DNA of 64,000 bases from Bacteroidales bacterium (GTDB lineage: Bacteria > Bacteroidota > Bacteroidia > Bacteroidales > WCHB1-69), in contig JAGCGA010000012.1 of NCBI GenBank assembly GCA_017649855.1, positions 96,705 through 160,704 of the forward strand. The letters run 5' to 3'. The notes under the pieces are model-generated. The model saw only the letters and a program-made list of their open reading frames with translations, was not told the origin of the DNA and made no database searches. Positions 26,301 to 34,123 of this stretch are shown here, in pieces. Each line of letters begins with the position of its first letter. Position 1 is the first letter of the stretch. The translations under genes and the position numbers were made by a program.

Positions 26301-29300
26301 TCTGGAGCGGTGAGAGTGTGAACCTGCCTCTCGAGCCGAACATGGATACCACCTTCGTGGCCATCCTTCCGGACAGCTGTAACAAGACTTACACTGCTTA
26401 CCTGACCGTTTTCAACGATGACGGTTGTAAAGCTTCCACCTCCTACTCCTTCGACGTTGTGGATAGCATCGCTCCTGTTGTGGGCAACGTGGTTTCTGAG
26501 GTTATCCTCGATCCGGGTGCCAACTGTATGATGACTGTTCCGAACCTGCTTCCTTATTTCAATAATGAGAATGTTACGGATAACTGCTACGGTTTCGGTA
26601 ACCTGACCATCACCCAAAGTGTTGCCGCCGGTTCTCTGATCGCCGTTGCTACTCCTGTCACCATGACCATCACCGACCGTTGTGGTAACTCCACCACTCA
26701 TGTGATCGTTTTGAGATCCAGCGCTCCTCTCACCGTGACCATCACGGCTGACGAACCTGAGATTTGCCAAGGTGAGACTGTTAACTTGACCACCACCGTT
26801 GAGAATGCTATCGTTCCTGTGATCTACACTTGGAGCACCGCTTCTCACGACGCTGGCATCACCGTTCAACCTACTGAGGCTGCTCATACCTACACGGTGA
26901 CTGTCCAAGACAACATCGGTTGTAGCGCTGCTGCTTCTATCGACATTCTCGTTCACCACACTCCGGTGGCCGAAGATGTTACCTTGATCCAAACTGCCAA
27001 CACCTATTGTGAGAATGAAGATGGTATCTATGACGGTACCGTTTCCATCGCCGCTATCCATCCTGACATCGTCGCTTGGAGAATGACAGGTGAGACTACT
27101 TGGCAAAATCTTGACTATGTTTATACCGGCCTGCAAGAGGGTACCTACTGGTTCGACCTCTTGACCAGCTTCGATTGTGAGTCCGCTCACATCGCCAGCG
27201 TGGTTGTGGCTCGCGATACCAATGTGATCGTTCCGATTACTACTACTACTCCGAATGCATGGTGTGTTCCTCCTTATGACGGTTCCATCACCATCACCAA
27301 TCCTCAACTGGGTTACACCTATGAGATCATCAACCTCCCGAACTCCGACGTTCTTTACGAAGGTGGCGACCTCATCTATGACAACTTGATTTATGGTCAC
27401 TATTCTATCCACGTGACTACTGACAAGTATTGTACCTACGTTAAGGAAGACATCATCGTGGACAGCACGAGAGTTTATCCTATCGTTGCCATTTCTACTA
27501 CGCCGAAGACCCGTTGCGACGAGCCCGATGGTACTATTACCGTTACCAACGCAATGCCTGGTTATACCTACACTTTGAATGGTACTACCATCGTTGGCGC
27601 TCCTGCCGTTTTCACTGGCTTGAACAATGGCACCTATGCTCTCTTTGCTACGACTGATTTCGGATGTCAGAAGACCTTCGTTGTGACGGTTAACTCCACC
27701 ACGGAAGATCCTATCCATCCTGTTGCTGTCTTCACCCCGAACTCTGTTTGTGACGAGGCTATCACCCCGAACGGTTCCGTTGGCATCAACGCTCCGATCG
27801 CCGGTTATACCTATATTATGAATGACGAGACCGTTGTTTCCGATGGTACTCCTATCGTATTCGACGAACTCGGTATCAATGGTGAGACTGCTTATTACAC
27901 CTTGACGATCATCTCTGAGATCGGTTGTACTTCCGTATTCACCGATTCTATCAAGTTCGTTCCTTTCGAGCCTGTATTCAACAATGAGATCACGCTCACT
28001 CCGAATGTAAATTGTGCTGGTACTACTCCGAATGGCGCTATCAACATTGCTGCCGAGACGGGTTATACCTATTATACTTATACTCTCGCTGGTAACACTC
28101 CGATGTTGCTCGCCGCTACCTACAACTTGCCTGCTGGCAACTACCGCGTGGTGAAAGTTCATGACGCTACCGGTTGTCAAGTTGACACGATCGTTGAGAT
28201 CAAGTTTGTGAAAGCTCCTTACAACTGGGCTGTCACTTTGACTCCGGATCAGAACTGCGACATCGAAGAGGGTAATGGTACCATCACGGTGACCAGCGCT
28301 ACGAATAATTTCGTCTTCTTGTTGACGAATGAAGACCTGGAATTCATTGCTCAGAACACCAATGGCGTTTTCGTTTCCTTGAACAGCGGTGATTATTATC
28401 TCGCTGCCACCAACACCAACACCACTTGTGTTTATGACACTGTGATTACGATTCAAGAGAACTTCGTTTATCCGAATATCACGGTTACCTCTTCTGCTAA
28501 CCACAATTGTAAAGAAGAGAAAGACGGTGTAATCACGGTTACCAATACTGGCAACGCTGTTCTTCCTATCACCTATAACTTGTACGATGAAGAGTTTGAG
28601 TTGGTCGCCTCCAATACCACTGGCATCTTTGCAGGTGTTAACTCCGGTGACTATGTCATCGAGGCTATCAGCGCTATGAATTGTGGCGACGTTGAAGAGC
28701 ATCATGTTGTCGACAGCGCTTTCTTGCCTGACCTCGTACATTATTCTACCCCGAACACCATGTGTGCTCCTACCTTCGAGAAACCGGGTAACGGTACTAT
28801 CGTGGTAACCGCTCCTATGGATACCAACTACATCTATTACTTCGAGAACAGCAATGAGCCGAACGTTCTGGATACCGTTGGTTACTTCACTCCTGATTCT
28901 TATGTGATGTACTGGTTGACTCACGACCTCTACACCATCCACGTATATGATCCGCTTACTGGCTGTTCTTTGGAGGATACCGCTTATGTTCCTTATGACA
29001 CCGTTCACATCACCTTCGATCCTGAAGTTATCGACAACGTGAACTGCGAAGGACCTTACACGGGTATTATTATCCTCCACGCTACCAGCGAGAATCCGGA
29101 TGCTGACTTCGTTTACTCTATCGATGGCATCAACTATGGTTCTAACAACATGTTCCAACAGTTGGCCGCTGGTACCTACACCATCTATGTGAAAGACCTT
29201 GACCTCGGTTGTAGCTATGAGGCTGCCAACATTATCGTGGAAGACAGCACCGAGTTCAAACCGATCATCGAGATTGAGGGTAACACGGTTTACTGTCTCA

Positions 29301-32300
29301 ACGCTGAGGGTCAGCTGATCGCTTCTGCTACCAGCACGCTTCCTGGTGACACCATCTTCCACTATTCTTGGTACTCTGTATGTACCGGTACTGTGGATGG
29401 TCCTGTCCTTGACATCTACACCGGCCACACCGGCATCTGTACTTATTACATTACGGTTGTGAGCGAACTCACCGGTTGTACGAGCATCGACTCTATCAAC
29501 GTTGAGGTTGAGCCGAACCCGACCATCACCTTCCTTGTTAACCAAGAGCCTTACTATGAGGATGAAGTGAACGTTTGTCACAACGACTTCCCGATCAACC
29601 TCGGTGTTGTTCCGGATGGTTTGGTTGCCTTCCAGTGGTCTAACCAAGTGACCGAGTCCAACTTCGACGTAACCCTCCCGAACGGCAACTACTGCTTCTA
29701 CAAGGTTACCGTAACGGATGAGTACGGTTGTCAGAATGTTGACTCCATCGGTGTGTTCTCCATGCCGACCTACAAGATCGATCTGATGGATTCCATCTGT
29801 ATCAATGAGATGGATTATCAATTCTACGCTTTCTCTGAGTTGGATTCTGCTTATACTGATACGATTGTTGGTATGCCTGATGACTTCCTTAGCTTCAACG
29901 CACAGCACTTTACTTGGGTTGACAGCTTGGAGACCATCTACGGTTGCGACAGCGTGGTTTACCACCATGTGACGCTCCAAACCATTCCTGAGGTTACTCC
30001 TGTTGACTCCCTCGTTACGGATTACTGCCACGGTGAGACCTTCAAGAACTTCACGTTCGACATCGTGGACAACAACTCTCCTGTAACCGCTTCCGGCTGG
30101 CGTATCTACAACCCTGAGACCCAAACTTGGGACGAGTTGGATGTTACGCTTCCTGTTACCTTCGCTATGAATGGTGCCATGGTTATGCCGTACGCTATCA
30201 ACAATTGCGGCGAGTCCACCACCGAGCCTCTGACGCTCACCGTTGACTCTCTGCCTGCCGTTGATGAGTTGTTGTTGATGTGTGAAGCTCAACTTGGTTT
30301 GATTCCTCCTGCTATACACATTGGTGTTGGTTATACCTTCTCTCAACATTATGATGGTAATAATGTATCTGTTGAAGGTGGTACTATCGATAATGTACTT
30401 TCTTACACTACTGAAGGTTCTGTGTCTAATGGTAGTTATTTATCTCCTAAGTTCTACACAAACGAAGGTAGTACCCTTAGAATTTACAATGGTAATAAAT
30501 TCACCATCTCCGCAAATGAAGGTTATCATGTAACTCGTATTATACTCAATACCTCTAATAATGCTTACATTCCCACTCTGTCTGTTTCTCAGAACGGTGG
30601 TGAATTTACGAATGCTTATCCTGCCAACTATATCTACGAATTCAATAATCTTGACGCTTCTACCTTCACCTTTAGTCCTCAAGCTCAGCTGAGACTTACT
30701 GGCATGTGGATTGAGTATGAGAATAACTATGATGACTATGAGCCTGAGGAGTGTGCTGCTGAGTTCTGTGATGGTGATGATGTTTCTGAGATGTTCGCTA
30801 CTCCTGAATACGAGTGTAATCACGATGGTGAGTTGGCCTGCACAGGTGCTTGGGTTTACTCTGCCAATGCTGATGGTCCTTGGACTCCGATCGACAACAA
30901 CATCTTGACCTACGCTATGAACGGTGGCTATGTGGCTTACCAAGTAACCAACGACTGCGGTTCTACTGTATCTACGCCTCGTCAGATTGTGATTGACACG
31001 ATTCCGGTTGCTACTATCGAGCCTGTTACCATTTGTAAGGGTGACACCCTCAATACTACTGCCAACTCTCTCAACCTGACTTGGATTGCTGGTAATACTA
31101 CTACCGCTGCTCCTCTCACTATGGAGATTATGCCTACGAATGTTCCTACGGCTACTGGCAGCATCTATGTGGCTCTTACCAACAAGTGTGGTTCCAACAA
31201 TACCAATACTGTCACGGTTACTGTGAACGATGTTCCTTCCATGACCGATTTCGCACAGCCTGGTCCTTGTATCGATTACTTCGAACTGACGATCCCGACT
31301 GTCACCTGGAATGGTTCTGAGGGCACTACGGATCTCCAGTACTATGATGATGATGAAGATGAGTGGGTAAGCACTACCGTTGCTGCTTTGGCTAATGTTG
31401 ATATGAACGGTACGCTCGTTCGTTACATCGCCACCAACGACTGCGGTTCTACTGCTGATACGCTCACCTTGGCTGTGATTGCTACTCCGGAGATTTCCTT
31501 GACTGCTGAGCCTACTTTGATTTGCCAAGACAATGAGGTTAGCTTGTCCTACGAGGCTAACTGGACTCCTTCTTCAGACCAGATTATCTATCAAATGAGT
31601 ACTGATCAACAGACTTGGACGGATGTTGAAACTAACAATGAACCTATCTCTGTTTCGATGACCACAGCTGGTACCTTCTACTTCAGAATCTCTGTTGTCA
31701 ACAACAACTGTGCTCCTGATGGTTTACTTTCCGACGTTGTCACGGTGACTGTTGAACCTACTCCTGTACTTGAGCTCGTTACCGACACTACTATCTGTAA
31801 CAATGCTGAGCCGGTTGTGATTCCTGTTACCACGAATATGGAACTGACTCTCGATAGCGATTATGACTGGATTACGCTGGATGGTACCAACATTACCATC
31901 ACACCGAACACCTCTATCGCTGCTGGTGAATACACCTTCGATGTGACTACAGTGACTGAAGTATGTGATGCTCTTACCGAGACTGTCACTATTACGATGA
32001 ATTCTGTTCCTGTCATCAACTCCTTCACTGTAAATCAAGATACCTTCTGTGTTGGCGATGATCTGACCGTTGCGATAGATATTACCTTTAATTCTGAGAC
32101 TAACATTACTCATGCTATCACAGCATACCATGGTAATGAGGTTATCACTCTCTCCTTCCCGCATGAGATTACTGAGGCTGATACCAACCTGATACTGGTT
32201 CTGTCTGCAAGCAATGACTGCGGTACTGTTTCGAGTACTCTCAATATCAACGTTTCCGCACCTGTTGAGTTGGAGATTACCGGTGTTGACACCTGCCACG

Positions 32301-34066
32301 GTTTGACCATTGCCGACTTCGTTCCGGCTCCTGAGTATGAACTCTATGGTGCTACTGAAGTCATCAGCGAAGGCTGGATGGTTGACCTCGGTGAAGGTGA
32401 GGTTGAATTCGCTGCCACGGATACCCTCGCTGCCGGTGATGTTGCTATCGTTTACTACTATGTTGAGACCAAGTGCGACATCTATACCTCCAATGAGGTT
32501 GTGGTTGAAGCCTTCGAGGATCCTGATGTCTACAATGACGTTGAATTCAAGATTTGCGACGGTCAACCGATTCCTACGCCGACCTATGGTTACAACTTTG
32601 AAATCACCTCTGGTGGTGCTATGATCTTAGATACTACTTGGACTATCAAACATGATGGAATCGATGAAGAAATCGATTGGGATGCTCCTTATGATGTTAC
32701 TTATGATCAAGATACCATCACCTGCACAATCGAGACCTCTTGCGGTTCCTTCCCGTTCGAGTTTATCCTTACCGTTGATACGCTTCCTGTTCCTGTCCTC
32801 CTGCAAGATACGATTATCTGTCATGACGGTTCTACCACCTTGTCTGTGACTGAAGAGTATGTATCTTACCAGTGGTACATGAATGGTGAGATCATTGATG
32901 GTGCTTCTGAGCAAACCTACACCGTAAACGCTGCCGACCTGGCTGCTGAAGATGCCTTCTACACCTTCACTGCTGTTGTGACGGATGATAACGGTTGTGT
33001 TTCCCAAACCTCTGTCAACGGTTCTTACCAAGCTCTCGATGCTAATGAGGTTACGGTACAAGTTACCAACTCCCCGAGATTCATCTTCAAGTATCAAGGT
33101 GTTGAGACTCATTACATCGACGGTATCGAGACCATCGATCCTAACGATCCTACTGTCTTGAACAACAACCTCGTTTACACTTGGGAAGTTTACAATCCTT
33201 GCTTCGATGAAGATACCTTGGTATATGTCACCTTCGACATCTATCACAATGATACCTTGATTGACAACAACACTATCGGTAACTACCTGACCAATGCTGC
33301 TATTCCTAACAGCTACAATGAGTTCTGGAACACTTCTATCGAGTTCTCTTATCAGTATGGTAGTGCTATTAGCCACACCACCTCTTCTCCTCTGACTCGT
33401 TACAACAAGGCTCAGGCCGGTGTTACCAACCAGTACGATAACCACTTCCCGTACACCAAGGTTTATGGTAGTGCTACCTTCGATGACTTCTACTTGCACT
33501 TCTTGGCTGACAATGTCTATACGCAGACTGTCCGTCCGTTCAGAACCCCGGGTGAGTACAAGATTATCTACAAGCTGTATGCTACCAGCAACACCAATAC
33601 GCATGGTTATCCTTACTATAGCGAAAGCATCGATGTTACTGAGTATCCTAATCAGTCCCGCATCATCGGTGGTTGGAACTCTCTCGTTGAAGGCGCTATC
33701 CAAACCCTCCTCAACATTGACTCTATCATGATCACTGTTACGGGTGACGATCACAGTGGTGCTATTGCAGACAATCCTGCTCCTGCTCCGATGACTCCGA
33801 CCTATGGTGACGATGCTACTCTGAACATCTACCCGAACCCGACTACCGACGATATCAATGCTGAGATCAGCGGTATCACTGGTGAGACTACCATCCAAAT
33901 TGTCAACCTCACGGGTTCTGTCCTTTCTACCGACAAGGTTAACATCCCGGCTACTGGCAAGTATCTGTATCGCAGCACTGCCAAGAACCTCGCTCCTGGT
34001 GTGTACTTCATGTACATCATCAACGACAGCGCTACCTTGTCCAAGAAATTGGTTGTTAGACGTTAA
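23354..34066 (+). CDS. Giant T9SS-secreted multidomain adhesin, SprB-like
   Basis: 3570 residues. Signal peptide about 1-24 (ending VHAQ). In order: an N-terminal cap (about 45-310); Ig-like strands (about 330-640); HYR-like modules marked by DECGN, DNCGN and DRCGN (about 640-1130); nine SprB-like repeats of about 75-90 residues (about 1210-1970, recurring TPN..C....G.I.V and G.Y......GC); further Ig-like modules with recurring NDCGS/NNCGE motifs (about 1970-3220); a C-terminal cap resembling the N-terminal one (about 3240-3430); and a type A sorting domain (about 3485-3570, NIYPNPTTD ... GVYFMYI ... KKLVVRR). Codons are strongly biased (GGT, GCT, AAC, GAC, ACC), as in abundant proteins. Expected on the cell surface or released by T9SS. 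Residues about 2313-2475 show a different codon pattern. Confidence 0.9.
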   Translation: MKKLLSICFLSILLALMNVPVHAQTTQSCCFWLENLQPQTLHDISNVPGGGAAHLPGTGGDVVLNNTMNPVLHGIDPATGQCQQVDYYKIRFANTCNLPANTKVSLEWKLYRDGQLVNDDLANYADFRIYTRYGRLHNSMNPMSAGQTYCDTLGWIGGRVSGLGTCLYNTSTDLYPNYPNYNDVYCVGGYPGATEVEPLPLDYANESAQAWGYTFFNNEMGLDYFNLPFFEATDHVIVICWKQVGNYSLVVGLRERVGGTDWGSLYWDEAQQHAIGGHQSCCGALLAQDSIHYLVETNFKKAVCDGETWDFGSPIATYSVENPYLVIFGDSVCDHFRVDSLVHLDFYTRINPDIIADDFEICVGLPLTSAEVLTHTPAVHTDAPGIIDYAIWWSQDGTNWDTIAPSYAAVEVGTYTWYVKQINHYDAVTPDDFYCEGAVDTLTITVLPLYPPVIDPLVYNFCYNEMPAVFPILSEYDEREECATGIVWQFGTTNLDTIADGESYPVAMTDYFTSNVNKTITFNVFTTNVYANSDPTVVTIVLHASPELVGDNSLVHDTICPRGESLLKTQFTDANIAQTHSTIAYYWTLNGTAINENTATITGYAPNACTGDNTYVVTAVATSDAGCTDTLIRTFILTAQDTNAIVVSPKPTTLTNITVSGCDTTAVAFVDGRRTLADLQNLLNIDDHCSNLAIVHYTATVTPGLCETYVTRTYILEDECGNVSNPYVENWTIKNDYKPVVVGNVFNVAPVPVQNCQFQVPAYEVLLAAFTESHTVAFECTGTETQSIAFYLDANATISAPGHLIFEESDTAYVYAIVTDNCGNNSLNTMVFILQRPPRMVIDGGVLAVPADICLHDTVFLSFDTSFVHNATPLIDGNGESFYQLEWTAQPNDGSIIYHTSPNAYGVPATPNTDYVYTIHVTDYYGCVDSISADPVHVHGLPTVAIEEIILNGSTFPLCPNYGNLTIHSITEPGNGGEIVRHIWSGESVNLPLEPNMDTTFVAILPDSCNKTYTAYLTVFNDDGCKASTSYSFDVVDSIAPVVGNVVSEVILDPGANCMMTVPNLLPYFNNENVTDNCYGFGNLTITQSVAAGSLIAVATPVTMTITDRCGNSTTHVIVLRSSAPLTVTITADEPEICQGETVNLTTTVENAIVPVIYTWSTASHDAGITVQPTEAAHTYTVTVQDNIGCSAAASIDILVHHTPVAEDVTLIQTANTYCENEDGIYDGTVSIAAIHPDIVAWRMTGETTWQNLDYVYTGLQEGTYWFDLLTSFDCESAHIASVVVARDTNVIVPITTTTPNAWCVPPYDGSITITNPQLGYTYEIINLPNSDVLYEGGDLIYDNLIYGHYSIHVTTDKYCTYVKEDIIVDSTRVYPIVAISTTPKTRCDEPDGTITVTNAMPGYTYTLNGTTIVGAPAVFTGLNNGTYALFATTDFGCQKTFVVTVNSTTEDPIHPVAVFTPNSVCDEAITPNGSVGINAPIAGYTYIMNDETVVSDGTPIVFDELGINGETAYYTLTIISEIGCTSVFTDSIKFVPFEPVFNNEITLTPNVNCAGTTPNGAINIAAETGYTYYTYTLAGNTPMLLAATYNLPAGNYRVVKVHDATGCQVDTIVEIKFVKAPYNWAVTLTPDQNCDIEEGNGTITVTSATNNFVFLLTNEDLEFIAQNTNGVFVSLNSGDYYLAATNTNTTCVYDTVITIQENFVYPNITVTSSANHNCKEEKDGVITVTNTGNAVLPITYNLYDEEFELVASNTTGIFAGVNSGDYVIEAISAMNCGDVEEHHVVDSAFLPDLVHYSTPNTMCAPTFEKPGNGTIVVTAPMDTNYIYYFENSNEPNVLDTVGYFTPDSYVMYWLTHDLYTIHVYDPLTGCSLEDTAYVPYDTVHITFDPEVIDNVNCEGPYTGIIILHATSENPDADFVYSIDGINYGSNNMFQQLAAGTYTIYVKDLDLGCSYEAANIIVEDSTEFKPIIEIEGNTVYCLNAEGQLIASATSTLPGDTIFHYSWYSVCTGTVDGPVLDIYTGHTGICTYYITVVSELTGCTSIDSINVEVEPNPTITFLVNQEPYYEDEVNVCHNDFPINLGVVPDGLVAFQWSNQVTESNFDVTLPNGNYCFYKVTVTDEYGCQNVDSIGVFSMPTYKIDLMDSICINEMDYQFYAFSELDSAYTDTIVGMPDDFLSFNAQHFTWVDSLETIYGCDSVVYHHVTLQTIPEVTPVDSLVTDYCHGETFKNFTFDIVDNNSPVTASGWRIYNPETQTWDELDVTLPVTFAMNGAMVMPYAINNCGESTTEPLTLTVDSLPAVDELLLMCEAQLGLIPPAIHIGVGYTFSQHYDGNNVSVEGGTIDNVLSYTTEGSVSNGSYLSPKFYTNEGSTLRIYNGNKFTISANEGYHVTRIILNTSNNAYIPTLSVSQNGGEFTNAYPANYIYEFNNLDASTFTFSPQAQLRLTGMWIEYENNYDDYEPEECAAEFCDGDDVSEMFATPEYECNHDGELACTGAWVYSANADGPWTPIDNNILTYAMNGGYVAYQVTNDCGSTVSTPRQIVIDTIPVATIEPVTICKGDTLNTTANSLNLTWIAGNTTTAAPLTMEIMPTNVPTATGSIYVALTNKCGSNNTNTVTVTVNDVPSMTDFAQPGPCIDYFELTIPTVTWNGSEGTTDLQYYDDDEDEWVSTTVAALANVDMNGTLVRYIATNDCGSTADTLTLAVIATPEISLTAEPTLICQDNEVSLSYEANWTPSSDQIIYQMSTDQQTWTDVETNNEPISVSMTTAGTFYFRISVVNNNCAPDGLLSDVVTVTVEPTPVLELVTDTTICNNAEPVVIPVTTNMELTLDSDYDWITLDGTNITITPNTSIAAGEYTFDVTTVTEVCDALTETVTITMNSVPVINSFTVNQDTFCVGDDLTVAIDITFNSETNITHAITAYHGNEVITLSFPHEITEADTNLILVLSASNDCGTVSSTLNINVSAPVELEITGVDTCHGLTIADFVPAPEYELYGATEVISEGWMVDLGEGEVEFAATDTLAAGDVAIVYYYVETKCDIYTSNEVVVEAFEDPDVYNDVEFKICDGQPIPTPTYGYNFEITSGGAMILDTTWTIKHDGIDEEIDWDAPYDVTYDQDTITCTIETSCGSFPFEFILTVDTLPVPVLLQDTIICHDGSTTLSVTEEYVSYQWYMNGEIIDGASEQTYTVNAADLAAEDAFYTFTAVVTDDNGCVSQTSVNGSYQALDANEVTVQVTNSPRFIFKYQGVETHYIDGIETIDPNDPTVLNNNLVYTWEVYNPCFDEDTLVYVTFDIYHNDTLIDNNTIGNYLTNAAIPNSYNEFWNTSIEFSYQYGSAISHTTSSPLTRYNKAQAGVTNQYDNHFPYTKVYGSATFDDFYLHFLADNVYTQTVRPFRTPGEYKIIYKLYATSNTNTHGYPYYSESIDVTEYPNQSRIIGGWNSLVEGAIQTLLNIDSIMITVTGDDHSGAIADNPAPAPMTPTYGDDATLNIYPNPTTDDINAEISGITGETTIQIVNLTGSVLSTDKVNIPATGKYLYRSTAKNLAPGVYFMYIINDSATLSKKLVVRR
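26985..29262 (+). repeat. Nine tandem SprB-like protein repeats inside the adhesin
   Basis: Nine units of about 225-270 bp. Each starts with a strand ending in cysteine (for example TTTPNAWC, STTPKTRC, FTPNSVC, LTPNVNC, LTPDQNC, YSTPNTMC), continues with a GxIxV strand and a tight GxYxL turn, and ends near a second cysteine (FGC, IGC, TGC, LGC). Units are diverged, so they are old rather than recently amplified. Confidence 0.75.
30290..30780 (+). other. Codon-atypical inserted module in the adhesin
   Basis: Within this stretch codons switch to AAT, GAT, TAT, GAA and TTA, against AAC, GAC, TAC and GAG around it. The encoded segment (FTISANEGYHVTRIILNTS, then TLSVSQNGGEF, and RLTGMWIEYE) looks like the common Bacteroidota surface beta-sandwich with an I..I.I.T start and an I.I.Y end. 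It separates the two halves of one CG-type repeat. Confidence 0.6.
33806..34063 (+). other. T9SS type A C-terminal sorting domain
   Basis: The last 86 residues of the adhesin contain the diagnostic LNIYPNPTTDDI, an internal QIVNLTGSV turn, LAPGVYFMYI and the terminal KKLVVRR. This domain is recognised by the T9SS and usually removed by the PorU sortase. Confidence 0.9.
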
Positions 34067-34085
34067 TTTTAACCTCTGAATATGT

Positions 34086-34118
34086 AAGGGAGTTGTGCCT
34101 TCGCAACTCCCTTTTTTA
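34086..34118 (+). terminator. Strong intrinsic terminator between adhesin and ABC exporter
   Basis: A 12-bp stem, AAGGGAGTTGTG (34086-34097) with CGCAACTCCCTT (34102-34113, one G-U pair), closes a CCTT tetraloop and runs into T residues. Its end is only about 7 bp before the next ATG. Confidence 0.92.
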
Positions 34119-34123
34119 TTGTC

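Noticed and set aside
25973..30349. 1458-codon open frame antisense to the adhesin, and several more of 300-600 codons on the same strand
   Set aside because: They arise from the adhesin's biased codons, which rarely read as stops in reverse. Composition is rich in Asn, Arg, Val and Ile without domains, signal peptide or promoter.
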